Assembly: GCA_900553675.1 (NCBI GenBank)
Contig: USEH01000008.1
Coordinates: 1 to 24,003 of the forward strand
Direction of reading: 5' to 3'
Length of the DNA stretch: 24,003 nucleotides
Source of the DNA: an uncultured Ruminococcus sp.
GTDB taxonomy: Bacteria; Bacillota; Clostridia; Oscillospirales; Ruminococcaceae
The position numbers were made by a program, and so were the translations under genes. The notes under the pieces are model-generated. The model searched no databases, was not told where the DNA came from, and saw only the letters and a list, made by a program, of their open reading frames with translations. Shown here in pieces: positions 15,120-22,994 of this stretch; the first letter of the stretch is position 1; every line of letters begins with the position of its first letter.

Positions 15120-16060
15120 AGATACCTCTTGGCCGCCGCAACTATCCGCTTGGTAACATCCCGCGCGCCGCCGTTAAGAGTGCAGCCCGCGGCTCTGATA
15201 TGTCCCCCGCCGCCAAACTCGGAAGCAAGCGCCGAAGCGTCCGCCTCGGTAGTCCTTATCGAGGCTTTGAAAACGTTTTCATCGTCCGGCTGCTGCTTTA
15301 AGGTTATGCCTATCTTAACTCCCTCAACCGTAAGCGGGATGGAGGCAAAGCCGTCCAGCTCAGAGCGGTCTATGCCGTAGTTTTCAATCATCTCGTTGGT
15401 TATGGTGATGATGGCAATTGCATCGTCGGCAAAATACTTCATTCTTCCTATAAGACGCTGTTCGGCAAGTATTCTTCCGCGCGACTTTATATCGAACATG
15501 CGGCGGTTTATGTTTTCATAATCCACGTCCTTTTCCATCAGCCCCGCCGCCGCTCTGTGGGCAGCCGGAGTGGTATTCTGATACTTAAAGCAGCCGGTAT
15601 CGGTGGCGATTCCAGTATACAGGCAGGAGGCTATAAGCTTATCATATCCCCCGCCCATATACTCAAAAAGTTCATAAAGCACTAAACACACCGCCGAAGC
15701 CTCTTTGTCAACATAGCTGTATTTTGCAAAGCTTTTGTTCGACTTGTGATGGTCTATGCAGATGTCTATCCTGTCGGCATAGTGCGAAAGGACGTCTCCC
15801 AAAAGCGCGGTGTCGGCAACGTCCACCGAAACCACCGCCTGCTCCTCAAACTCCATCGGTTCATATCCCTGTGACAGAAAATCATACCTTTCGGGTATGC
15901 CGTCGGAATTTAACACGTTCGCCTTTTTGCCCTTGGAGCGAAGCCAGTAGCACAAGGCAAGCCCTCCGCCAATGCAGTCGCCGTCCGGACTTTTGTGGGT
16001 CAGAATGGAAACGTTGTCTATTTTGTCAAGCTTTTCGGCAAGCTCCTTATAAGCGCTCAT
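15116..16060 (-). CDS. nrnA: DHH/DHHA1 phosphoesterase, NrnA-type oligoribonuclease / pAp phosphatase
   Basis: The 314-residue enzyme degrades very short RNA (nanoRNA) and dephosphorylates 3'-phosphoadenosine 5'-phosphate in Firmicutes. Metal-binding motifs are visible: H22 and D26/D28 in THKSPDGDC, D80 in VSVDVAD, and DHH at 103-105 in CIDHHKSN. The substrate-binding GGGGH is at 283-287 in the DHHA1 domain. Start ATG 16060 is preceded by GGAGGAGG. The longer ORF to 16093 has an unrelated Arg-rich extension that merely reads through rbfA codons. It overlaps the 3' end of rbfA by 14 bases and truB by 4. Its presence between rbfA and truB is standard in Clostridia. Confidence 0.94.
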   Translation of the reverse strand: MSAYKELAEKLDKIDNVSILTHKSPDGDCIGGGLALCYWLRSKGKKANVLNSDGIPERYDFLSQGYEPMEFEEQAVVSVDVADTALLGDVLSHYADRIDICIDHHKSNKSFAKYSYVDKEASAVCLVLYELFEYMGGGYDKLIASCLYTGIATDTGCFKYQNTTPAAHRAAAGLMEKDVDYENINRRMFDIKSRGRILAEQRLIGRMKYFADDAIAIITITNEMIENYGIDRSELDGFASIPLTVEGVKIGITLKQQPDDENVFKASIRTTEADASALASEFGGGGHIRAAGCTLNGGARDVTKRIVAAAKRYL

Positions 16061-16427
16061 CCGAATCCTCCTCCGAATCGTAGTTGATGTCAAGCTCCTT
16101 GAGCATTTTTGAGATGTGTGCGGAGTATTCCGTCGAATCGTCCGCGATAAACTTAAGCTCGGGAGCCTTTCTTATGTGCAGAACGCCGGAAATCTCCCTT
16201 CTGATAAAGCCGGTTGCGCTTTCAAGACCCTTAACAGCTTCCTTTGCCTTGTCAAAGCCTTCAACGCTGGAGACATACACCCTTGCCGACGAGCGGTCGT
16301 GAGTAACCTCAACCCGCACAACGGTGAGCATCTGCCCCTTAACCCTTGGGTCTTTAAGCTCGGGGAGGATTCCCATTATAATTCTTTGGATATCAGACGC
16401 CATGCGCCCTGATTTGTAATCTGCCAT
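16047..16427 (-). CDS. rbfA: ribosome-binding factor A
   Basis: The 126-residue KH-type cold-shock factor assists 16S rRNA maturation on the 30S subunit. Family features include an N-terminal KSGRMASDIQRIIMGILPELKDPRV, VTVVRVEVTHDRSSARVYVS-type strands, and GFIRREISGVLHIRKAPELKFIADDSTEYS. The acidic tail (SEEDSDERL) overlaps the start of nrnA. Start ATG 16427 lies about 14 bases after an AAAGGA site, a rather long gap. It follows infB by 37 bases. Confidence 0.95.
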   Translation of the reverse strand: MADYKSGRMASDIQRIIMGILPELKDPRVKGQMLTVVRVEVTHDRSSARVYVSSVEGFDKAKEAVKGLESATGFIRREISGVLHIRKAPELKFIADDSTEYSAHISKMLKELDINYDSEEDSDERL

Positions 16428-16464
16428 AATTATGGTTGATTCCTTTCAATATATCTTTTCGGGA

Positions 16465-19113
16465 TTATCTTTCGACCTCGGTCATCTGGTAAGCCTCAAA
16501 GATGTCGCCCTCCTTAAAGTCGTTGAAACGCTCTAAGGTTATGCCGCACTCAAAGTTAGCGGCAACCTCGCGGACATTGTCCTTAAACCGCTTTAAGCTG
16601 GACATCTTATCCTCTGAGATAACAATACCGTCTCTTACCACGCGGACAAGGTCGTTTCTTGAAATCTTTCCGCTTACAACATAGCAGCCCGCAACCGAGC
16701 CCACGCCGGAAATCTTGTAAACCTGCCTTACCTCTACTCTGGCAGTGTCGGTTTCAACGAACTTCGGGGCAAGCATACCCTTCATAGCGTCCTCGATTTC
16801 CTCTATTGCCTCGTATATTACTCTGTAGGTTCTTATGTCAACACCGTCGCGCTCGGCATTCTCCTTGGCAACAGGGTCGGGTCTTACGTTAAAGCCTACT
16901 ATTATCGCGTTGGAAGCGTTTGCAAGCATAACATCCGATTCCGAAATCGCGCCAACGCCGCCGTGGATAACTCTTACCTTTACCTCGTCGTTGGATATCT
17001 TTTCAAGCGACTGCTTTACGGCTTCTACAGAGCCCTGAACGTCCGCCTTTACGATTATCGGAAGCTCCTTCATTTCGCCCTCGGAGATCTGGTCGAAGAG
17101 GTTGTCAAGAGTTACCTTCTGATACTGCTTGAATACCTCCTCCTTGGCTTCCTGCTTGCGCTGTTCAACAAGCTCTCTTGCAAGTCTTTCGTCCGCAACG
17201 GCGTTGATAACGTCGCCTGCCGAGGGAACCTCGGTAAGACCTGTTATCTCAACAGGAACGCTGGGTCCTGCCTTGGTGACGTTTCTTCCTTTATCGTCAA
17301 CCATTGTTCTTACTCTGCCCACTGCGGTTCCGGCGATGATGATGTCGCCCAGATTAAGGGTACCGTTCTGAACAAGCACGGTGGCAACAGGACCTCTGCC
17401 CTTATCCAGCCTTGCTTCGATGATAGAACCCTTTGCAAGGCGGTTGGGGTTGGCTTTAAGCTCTAAAACGTCGGCTGTCAGAAGGACGTTTTCCAACAAA
17501 TCGTCAATACCCATGCCGGTCTTTGCCGAAACGGGAACGCATATAACGTCTCCGCCCCACTCCTCGGGAACAAGCTCGTGCTCGGTCAGCTGCTGCATGA
17601 TTCTGTCGGGATTTGCGGCTTCCTTATCCATCTTGTTTATTGCAACGATGATGGAAACACCCGCTGCCTTTGCGTGGTTAATAGCCTCGATGGTCTGAGG
17701 CATAATGCCGTCGTCGGCGGCTACAACAAGTATCGCTATATCCGTAACCATAGCTCCGCGAAGTCTCATAGCGGTAAAGGCTTCGTGTCCGGGGGTGTCG
17801 AGGAAGGTTATCTCCCTGCCCGAAACGGTTACTCTGTAAGCACCGATATGCTGGGTGATACCGCCAGCCTCGGTTGCGGTGACGTTTGCGTGACGGATTT
17901 TGTCTAAAAGCGAGGTTTTGCCGTGGTCAACGTGTCCCATAACGACAACTACAGGGCTTCTGGGCTGCAAATCCTCAGCCTTATCCTCTTCGTCAACGAT
18001 AAGTCTTTCCTCGATGGTTACAACCACCTCGTGCTCAACCTTTGCGCCAATCTCTTCGGCTACAAGCGCGGCGGTGTCAAAGTCGATGGTCTGGTTCTGG
18101 TTAGCCATAACTCCCAAGCCCATCAGCTTTTTGATAACGTCGGTAACGGTGGCTTTCAAGCGGGTTGCAAGCTCGGAAACAACTATCTCGTCGGGAATCA
18201 TTACCTTAAGCTGCTGCTTTCTTGCTCTTTCAAGCTCCATACGCCTTAGCTTCTCAGCCTCGGTCTCCCGCTTGGTGGAAAGACGCTCCTTGCGCTGCTG
18301 CTTGGATTTCTGAACAAGCTTCTGCTTTTTCTGATAGTTGTCTCCCGCTCTGTTCTTAGTATCGGCAAGATTGTCGTATTTATCATTGTACTTGTCGATA
18401 TTTACATAGCTTCCCCTTGTATCGACAATCCTCTTGTTCTCGCCCGAATCGTAGGCAGATGAGGATGTTGTGTTGGTGACAAGCTGGACTCTCTCGCCCC
18501 TGTCCTGCTTTTTGGCAGGCTTTTTCTTGTCCTCGTGGCGCGGCTTTGCGCCCTTGTCCTGTCCCTGTCCGCTCTGCTGCTTGGGTGCGGGCTTGGCAGA
18601 TGCCGTTTGCTCAGGCTTGGGTTCCGCCTTGGCAGCTACAGTTGCCTCGGACTTGGGTTCTGCCTTGGCAGATACCGCTGCTTCCTGCTTTGCGGAAGCC
18701 TTCTGTTCGGGCTTCGGCTCAGACTTGGGCTCAGGCTTTGCCTCGGTCTTAACTTCGGTCTTAACTTCGGGCTTAACCTCAGCCTTGGGTTCCGCCTTGG
18801 CGGACACCGTCGGTTCAGGCTTGGATTCAGCCTTTGTCTCGGGCTTGGGTTCCGGCTTTGCAGATGCCGTCGGTTCCTGCTTCGGTGCCGGCTTTGTCTT
18901 CGGCTTTCTCACCGGTCTGTAGGCAAAATATCCGTCAAAGCTTTCAACCTGATTGTGCTGAGTGAAGTATTCTAAAACATAGTTTACCTCCTCGGGCGCA
19001 AGCGAGGACGAAGCCTTTTTAACTCCGTACTTTGCCGCCAGACAGTCGATGATCTCCTGCGGGGCAAGCTTCAGATGCTTTGCAAGGTCGCTTAATTTGT
19101 ATTTTGTAATCAT
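16465..19113 (-). CDS. infB: translation initiation factor IF-2
   Basis: This 882-residue GTPase brings initiator fMet-tRNA to the 30S subunit. An N-terminal IF2N-like domain (about residues 1-50) is followed by a long Lys/Pro/Glu/Ala linker (71-180) and a basic region. A second IF2N domain lies at about 305-365. The G domain has G1 GHVDHGKT (393-400), G3 DTPGHE (from 439) and G4 NKMD (from 493). Domains II, III and C2 follow, ending YQMTEVER. The linker contains a 12-residue repeat, described under repeats. Start ATG 19113 has AAGGAG 10 bases upstream. The gene is in the canonical position after ylxQ and before rbfA. Antisense ORFs here are shadows of the biased linker. Confidence 0.98.
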   Translation of the reverse strand: MITKYKLSDLAKHLKLAPQEIIDCLAAKYGVKKASSSLAPEEVNYVLEYFTQHNQVESFDGYFAYRPVRKPKTKPAPKQEPTASAKPEPKPETKAESKPEPTVSAKAEPKAEVKPEVKTEVKTEAKPEPKSEPKPEQKASAKQEAAVSAKAEPKSEATVAAKAEPKPEQTASAKPAPKQQSGQGQDKGAKPRHEDKKKPAKKQDRGERVQLVTNTTSSSAYDSGENKRIVDTRGSYVNIDKYNDKYDNLADTKNRAGDNYQKKQKLVQKSKQQRKERLSTKRETEAEKLRRMELERARKQQLKVMIPDEIVVSELATRLKATVTDVIKKLMGLGVMANQNQTIDFDTAALVAEEIGAKVEHEVVVTIEERLIVDEEDKAEDLQPRSPVVVVMGHVDHGKTSLLDKIRHANVTATEAGGITQHIGAYRVTVSGREITFLDTPGHEAFTAMRLRGAMVTDIAILVVAADDGIMPQTIEAINHAKAAGVSIIVAINKMDKEAANPDRIMQQLTEHELVPEEWGGDVICVPVSAKTGMGIDDLLENVLLTADVLELKANPNRLAKGSIIEARLDKGRGPVATVLVQNGTLNLGDIIIAGTAVGRVRTMVDDKGRNVTKAGPSVPVEITGLTEVPSAGDVINAVADERLARELVEQRKQEAKEEVFKQYQKVTLDNLFDQISEGEMKELPIIVKADVQGSVEAVKQSLEKISNDEVKVRVIHGGVGAISESDVMLANASNAIIVGFNVRPDPVAKENAERDGVDIRTYRVIYEAIEEIEDAMKGMLAPKFVETDTARVEVRQVYKISGVGSVAGCYVVSGKISRNDLVRVVRDGIVISEDKMSSLKRFKDNVREVAANFECGITLERFNDFKEGDIFEAYQMTEVER
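18574..18903 (-). repeat. in-frame repeats encoding the IF-2 linker (12-residue unit)
   Basis: Residues 71-180 of IF-2 consist almost entirely of K, P, E, A, S, T and V. A 12-residue unit recurs: [12 protein letters not shown] (81-92), [12 protein letters not shown] (101-112), [12 protein letters not shown] (145-156), [12 protein letters not shown] (157-168) and [12 protein letters not shown] (169-180). The last three are strictly adjacent. Irregular [17 protein letters not shown] sequence fills the middle. Copy number may vary between strains. Confidence 0.75.
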
Positions 19114-19145
19114 AGGCAGTATACTCCTTATGTTTCTTTACTTAT

Positions 19146-19475
19146 TCAATAAGTATCGTCCAACCTGACCGGCGTAAGCTTTTTGGCTGCGGCTTTCATA
19201 AATCCCTTGTCGGCTATGGCAATAATGCCGTATACCTTTCCCAAAGCCGCTCCCATATCGTCCATTGTCATATCCGTTTTATACAATGGCACCGTCTCCT
19301 CGGCGCAGGTAAAAGCGATTTCTTTAAAAGACTTCGGCGAAAGGTCGCGCACGGTTATCACTCCGCACGCCTTGCCCGCTCTGCAGGCGGCTTTCACCTC
19401 ATCCATTCCCATAACAAGCTTTCCGGCTCGGCGGCAGATGGTTATAAGTCCTGTTATATCAGACGTTTTCGCCAC
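19146..19475 (-). CDS. ylxQ: YlxQ-type L7Ae/L30e-family RNA-binding protein
   Basis: The 109-residue protein of the ribosomal L7Ae/L30e/S12e/Gadd45 family shows GLITICRRAGKLVMGMDEVKAACRAG and VITVRDLSPKSFKEI, then GIIAIADKGFMKA. These correspond to the kink-turn RNA-binding fold. YlxQ homologues always sit between rnpM and infB, and their precise RNA target is not settled. The start appears to be GTG at 19475, which overlaps the end of rnpM by 17 bases. The binding site is poor (AAGGG only 2 bases away), so translation probably depends on coupling. An in-frame ATG further inside would remove part of the fold. Confidence 0.88.
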   Translation of the reverse strand: MAKTSDITGLITICRRAGKLVMGMDEVKAACRAGKACGVITVRDLSPKSFKEIAFTCAEETVPLYKTDMTMDDMGAALGKVYGIIAIADKGFMKAAAKKLTPVRLDDTY

Positions 19476-19740
19476 CGCCCTTCAAATCGTTTTCAAGTTT
19501 TTGATATATCTCGTCCGGAATGGCTGGTTCAAAGGCTCTTTTCAGCCTTTTTGGCTTTCTCGCCTTATTAAAACACTCCGCATTCGGGCAGATATAGGCT
19601 CCTCTTCCGGATTTTTTCCCTGTCGGGTCGATTAAAATTTCTCCCTCCGGTGTCCGCACAATTCTTATCAATGCTCTTTTCTCCTTAGGCTCACCGCAGC
19701 CCAAGCAGGTGCGAACCGGAATTTTTTTCTTACTAACCAT
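19459..19740 (-). CDS. rnpM: RnpM / YlxR family RNase P modulator
   Basis: The 93-residue basic protein has the family hallmark PVRTCLGCGEPKEKRALIRIVRTPEG, then DPTGKKSGRGAYICPNAECFNKARK. Paired cysteines (CLGC, C...C) are kept. YlxR of Bacillus subtilis has been reported to bind RNase P RNA and modulate its activity, hence RnpM. Start ATG 19740 (MVSKKKIPVRTC) overlaps the nusA stop by 8 bases. The longer ORF to 19788 runs through nusA codons and is not likely. It is coupled on both sides, with nusA upstream and ylxQ downstream. Confidence 0.93.
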   Translation of the reverse strand: MVSKKKIPVRTCLGCGEPKEKRALIRIVRTPEGEILIDPTGKKSGRGAYICPNAECFNKARKPKRLKRAFEPAIPDEIYQKLENDLKGGGENV

Positions 19741-20785
19741 CTTCTTTTGCGGATATATCGATCTTGTATCCGGTAAGACGTGCGGCAAGCTTGGCGTTCT
19801 GACCCTTGTTGCCTATCGCCAGCGAAAGCTGATTTGCGGGAACTATGACCGAAGCGGTTTTGGTGCCGTCCTCAGCCAAGGTAACGCTTACTACCTCTGC
19901 CGGTGACAGCGCGCTTGCGATAAACTCGGCGTCGTCCTCGCTGTAGCTTATAAGATCGATTTTTTCTCCGCCCAGCTCCGAAACTATTGCGGTGATTCTT
20001 GAACGCTTGGGACCTATGCAGGCGCCTATAGCGTCAACGTCGGGGTTGTGGCTTACTATTGCTATCTTGCTTCGGGATCCTGCCTCGCGGGATACCGCCT
20101 TGATTTCAACGGTACCGTCGTAAATTTCGGGAACCTCCAGCTCGAACAGTCTTTTAACAAAGTCGCGGTGAGTTCTTGAAACCTTTACCGAGGGCTTTTT
20201 GTCGGGATTTAAAACTCCGACAACGTATACCTTTATAATATCCCCAGCCTTAAGCTCCTCTCCTGGAATCTGCTCTGCCTTGGGAAAATAGATTTCGTCC
20301 TTGTCGATTAAAAGTATAGCGTTGCCTGTAACCGGCTCGACCTTCTGAACGGTTGCGGAAACAAGCTCGTGTTCCTTATCCTTGTACTGGGCTACAAGCC
20401 TGTCGCGCTCGAACTGCTTTAAGTCGGAGCGAATCGACTGCTTTGCGCTTGAAGCCGCAACTCTTCCGAACTTTGCGGGAGACAGCGGGATCTCGCAGGC
20501 GTCGCCTATTACAAGTTTTTCATTATATGTTCTTGCTTCCTCAATGTTGATTTCGTTTGCGGGATCCTCAGGCTCGCCCTCTACCACGGTTTTTAAAAGG
20601 CACATTCCGAACTCCTGCTTATCAGGGTCGATGTCAATGCGGACGTTTTCGGTATCGGGGTAATCCCTCTTAACGGCTTTTAATATTCCCTGCTTTATCC
20701 TTTCTATAAGCACTTCAAGAGATATGCCGCTTGTAAGCTCCAATCCCTTAAGTGCCTCAAAAAACTCCTTGTTTACCTTGTTCAT
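19733..20785 (-). CDS. nusA: transcription termination/antitermination factor NusA
   Basis: This 350-residue RNA polymerase-associated factor controls pausing, intrinsic termination and antitermination. The N-terminal polymerase-binding domain starts MNKVNKEFFEALKGLE. An S1 domain lies at about residues 125-190. KH1 has IGACIGPKRSRITAIVSELGGEKID, and KH2 has ANQLSLAIGNKGQNAKLAARLTGYKIDI. The length is typical of Firmicutes, which lack the C-terminal acidic repeats of proteobacteria. KH1 reads GPKRSR where many homologues have GPRGSR. Start ATG 20785 fits homologues; the AAAGGA upstream is about 14 bases away. It lies between rimP (67 bases) and rnpM (8-base overlap). Confidence 0.96.
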   Translation of the reverse strand: MNKVNKEFFEALKGLELTSGISLEVLIERIKQGILKAVKRDYPDTENVRIDIDPDKQEFGMCLLKTVVEGEPEDPANEINIEEARTYNEKLVIGDACEIPLSPAKFGRVAASSAKQSIRSDLKQFERDRLVAQYKDKEHELVSATVQKVEPVTGNAILLIDKDEIYFPKAEQIPGEELKAGDIIKVYVVGVLNPDKKPSVKVSRTHRDFVKRLFELEVPEIYDGTVEIKAVSREAGSRSKIAIVSHNPDVDAIGACIGPKRSRITAIVSELGGEKIDLISYSEDDAEFIASALSPAEVVSVTLAEDGTKTASVIVPANQLSLAIGNKGQNAKLAARLTGYKIDISAKEDG

Positions 20786-20852
20786 AATGTCGTGACCATT
20801 CCTTTCATATATCAAATATTGTTTTCAACAATTTCGGTTCTCTGCGCGATTT

Positions 20853-21326
20853 TCAGAACAAATCGCCGTCGTCGTAGAGCTTGACGAACGCGCACTCGGA
20901 CAGCTCCACATTCTCGCTGACTCCGTTGTCGTCGGTGAGGGTGATAAAGGTTTTATCATACTCCGAAAGGGTTCTGATTATCTCCTTCTCGCCGTTTTTG
21001 GGACGGATAAACCGAACCCTTACCGGATCGCCGATGCAGACCTCAAAATGCTCCGGACGCCGCAGCTCTCTCGCAAGACCGGGCGAGCTGACCTCGAACA
21101 CATACTGCTGGGGTATCGGGTCGGTTTCGTCGAGCAGCTTGTTTAATGGGCGGTGAAGCGATTCGCAGTCGTCCATATCTATGCCGCCGTCCTTATCGAT
21201 AATCACCCGCAGATACCAGGTTGCGCCTTCTTTTTCAAACCTGACGTCCCACAGAAACAGACCAAGCTCGTCGCATAAGGGTTGTGCAAGCTCTCTTACC
21301 GCCGCAGCCACCTTGCTGTCAGCCAT
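20853..21326 (-). CDS. rimP: ribosome maturation factor RimP
   Basis: The 157-residue protein is required for maturation of the 30S subunit. N-terminal domain motifs are LAQPLCDELGLFLWDVRFEKEGATWYLRVIIDKDGGIDMDDCESLHRPLNKLLDE and YVFEVSSPGLARELRRPEHFE. A smaller SH3-like C-terminal domain follows. Start ATG 21326 is preceded by GAAAGGGA at good spacing. It is the first gene of the operon, with a promoter and a short leader hairpin upstream. Confidence 0.96.
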   Translation of the reverse strand: MADSKVAAAVRELAQPLCDELGLFLWDVRFEKEGATWYLRVIIDKDGGIDMDDCESLHRPLNKLLDETDPIPQQYVFEVSSPGLARELRRPEHFEVCIGDPVRVRFIRPKNGEKEIIRTLSEYDKTFITLTDDNGVSENVELSECAFVKLYDDGDLF

Positions 21327-21412
21327 AAAATCATCCCTTTCATATCAGAGCGTGAACGCGCTCTAAAAACAAAAGACCGGAACCAGATTCCAGCCTTTCA
21401 TTAAGATTTATT
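21327..21412 (-). promoter_or_regulatory. rimP operon leader with hairpin
   Basis: The predicted 86-base 5' leader carries one clear inverted repeat, AGAGCG/CGCTCT at 21347-21364, just upstream of the GAAAGGGA ribosome binding site, and a weaker GGAA/TTCC pair further upstream. It could affect message stability or initiation. No known riboswitch or leader motif was recognised. Confidence 0.45.
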
Positions 21413-21418
21413 AACAAT

Positions 21419-21446
21419 AGTATAACACACTTTTCGGAAAAATCAA
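21419..21446 (-). promoter_or_regulatory. extended -10 promoter of the rimP-infB operon
   Basis: On the minus strand, -35 TTGATT (21441-21446) and extended -10 TGTTATACT (hexamer TATACT at 21419-21424) are separated by 16 bases. Transcription would start near 21412. This is the only good promoter I see for the ten-gene operon. Confidence 0.7.
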
Positions 21447-21483
21447 GAGCAAAACGCAAAAAAGTTGCCAAAAACCGAAAAAA

Positions 21484-21618
21484 GATTGCGAAACAATCGC
21501 CTTTCCCTCACTTTAGCCGCTTTAGCGGCTCCAAAAATCATCGCCGAAGGCGATACCGAATCTTTTCTCTATTCACTCTTCTCTTTTCTCTCTTAACTAA
21601 GCCGCCAACAGGCGGCTT
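21484..21618. repeat. structured intergenic repeat, right copy; last hairpin doubles as alr terminator candidate
   Basis: The successive inverted repeats are GATTG/CAATC (21484-21498), AGCCGC-ttta-GCGGCT (21515-21530) and ATCGCC-gaa-GGCGAT (21540-21554). A C/T-rich tract (21555-21598) follows, then AAGCCGCC-aaca-GGCGGCTT (21599-21618). The order and spacing match the left copy at 77-168. The last hairpin overlaps the alr stop codon (21617-21619) and is followed, reading leftward, by an A/G-rich run and not a T-run. A classical terminator is therefore not certain. Confidence 0.75.
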
Positions 21619-22765
21619 ACTCTATAAATATTCTGGGTACGCGCGGACTTATCCCGCAGACGATCTCATATCCAATGCTTCCATAGATATCGGCAAGCTC
21701 GTCGGCGGTTATGCTCTCATCTCCATCCGTTCCGAACAGGGTAACAACGTCGCCCTCGGCAACGTCGGGGATCCCGCTTACATCTATCATAAGCTGATCC
21801 ATGCAGACCCTGCCGATTATCGGGGCTTTGCGTCCCCTGATGATAACGCTTGCTCTGCCCGAAAGCAGCCTTGGGTAGCCGTCGGCATAGCCGATGGTGA
21901 CGGTCGCTATCCGCGTTTCCCTGTCGGTAACATACGTCCTGCCGTAGCTTACGCTTACACCTGCTTCAACCGTTTTCACCTGAGATACCGCCGCCTTAAG
22001 CTCCATCACCGGTTCAAGCTCTACAGGAAGCGGAAGCGCGCTGTTGGGGTGCAAACCGTAAAGCATTATTCCAAAGCGCGCAAGGTCGCTCCTCGAATCG
22101 AAGTGATACGCGGCACCCGCAGAATTGAGGAAATGCAGACGTTTAACTACAACAAGCCGCCTGTTAAGCTCGCGCTTTACTTCACATATAAGCTCAATCT
22201 GCCGCTTGGTGAACTCGATATCGTCCTGCGCGGCGCTGTCGGCAACGCTCAGGTGGGTGAATATCCCCTCGGTTTCAATGCTGGGGAGCTTAACAATCTT
22301 CTGAATCTCGTCGCATATGCCGCCAACGTCTTTGGCTCTAACGCCTATTCTTGTCATACCGGTGTCAACGGCTATATGTACTCTTATTTTTTCCTTTATG
22401 GGGCAGCTTTTTGAAAGCTCGCAGGCGTAGGAGTATTCGGTCACCGCCTGAATGATGTCGTACTCCACAAGCTCGGGGGCATTCTGCGGGGGTGTGTAGC
22501 CCAGAATAAGTATCTCGCCGGTAACCCCAAGCTGGCGCAGCTGTATCGCCTCGATAAGATTCGACACCGCAAACCAGTCTATGCCCGCTTCGTCCTGAAG
22601 GCAGGGGATTATTTTTTCTATGCCATGACCGTAGCAGTTGGCTTTAACAACACACATCATCTCGCAGGGCTTGCTTATAAGCCCGCGGCATTTTTCAACG
22701 TTTCTTTTAAGGCGATCCAGATGGATTTCCGCCCATGCTCTTTTAAGCTCTTTCTGATTTATCAA
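21617..22765 (-). CDS. alr: alanine racemase
   Basis: The 382-residue PLP enzyme interconverts L- and D-alanine for peptidoglycan synthesis. The N-terminal TIM barrel carries the PLP lysine K41 in VVKANCYGHG (most relatives have KADAYGHG). The C-terminal beta domain begins near residue 240 with the catalytic Tyr274 in VSYGRTY, then TVTIGYADGYPR and GRVCMDQLMIDVS. The start codon is TTG at 22765. It is supported by CAGGAGGG about 8 bases upstream and by alignment of the following residues with family N-termini (RAWAEIHLDRLKRNV). It is monocistronic and divergent from the LCP-like gene. It could serve biosynthesis or spore/cell wall D-Ala; the sequence does not tell. Confidence 0.96.
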   Translation of the reverse strand: MINQKELKRAWAEIHLDRLKRNVEKCRGLISKPCEMMCVVKANCYGHGIEKIIPCLQDEAGIDWFAVSNLIEAIQLRQLGVTGEILILGYTPPQNAPELVEYDIIQAVTEYSYACELSKSCPIKEKIRVHIAVDTGMTRIGVRAKDVGGICDEIQKIVKLPSIETEGIFTHLSVADSAAQDDIEFTKRQIELICEVKRELNRRLVVVKRLHFLNSAGAAYHFDSRSDLARFGIMLYGLHPNSALPLPVELEPVMELKAAVSQVKTVEAGVSVSYGRTYVTDRETRIATVTIGYADGYPRLLSGRASVIIRGRKAPIIGRVCMDQLMIDVSGIPDVAEGDVVTLFGTDGDESITADELADIYGSIGYEIVCGISPRVPRIFIE

Positions 22766-22875
22766 GGCTTGTGCCCTCCTGACTTGCGCGAAAAATCTAA
22801 AATATCCGATTTGTAATCAAATTTCTCTTGAAATGGCGCAGCTTTTATGGTATTATTTTTATATAAATCACCGGA

Positions 22876-22890
22876 AATGATATTATCATT
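22876..22890. promoter_or_regulatory. perfect 15-bp palindrome in the alr / LCP-like divergent region
   Basis: AATGATATTATCATT is a perfect 7-1-7 palindrome located about midway between the divergent starts. It resembles an operator for a dimeric regulator. It is similar to, but not spaced like, Fur-family boxes. No regulator can be assigned. Confidence 0.45.
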
Positions 22891-22926
22891 AACGGTTCGG
22901 CGGTATTTCTGTCTTTAATATCGGCG

Positions 22927-22932
22927 TATAAT
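22927..22932 (+). promoter_or_regulatory. -10 element candidate for the LCP-like gene
   Basis: A perfect TATAAT lies 62 bases before the ATG at 22995, but no good -35 is found 16-18 bases upstream. It is a weak call. Confidence 0.35.
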
Positions 22933-22994
22933 TAATTATATACCAAGATAAATAAAAATGCAACACATATATACTAATTCACCGGAGGAACGGT

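Noticed and set aside
16963..17466. 167-codon rightward ORF opposite infB
   Set aside because: Its frame lies entirely within the conserved GTPase-domain coding sequence of IF-2, with no start signal or recognisable domain.
18470..18975. Long rightward ORFs rich in Leu/Gly/Ser/Arg opposite the infB linker
   Set aside because: They are antisense reflections of the biased Lys/Pro/Glu linker of IF-2. They lack ribosome binding sites and overlap a certain gene.
21327..21412. Known riboswitch in the rimP leader
   Set aside because: Only one 6-bp hairpin and a short weak pair fit within 86 bases, too little for any riboswitch class I can recognise.
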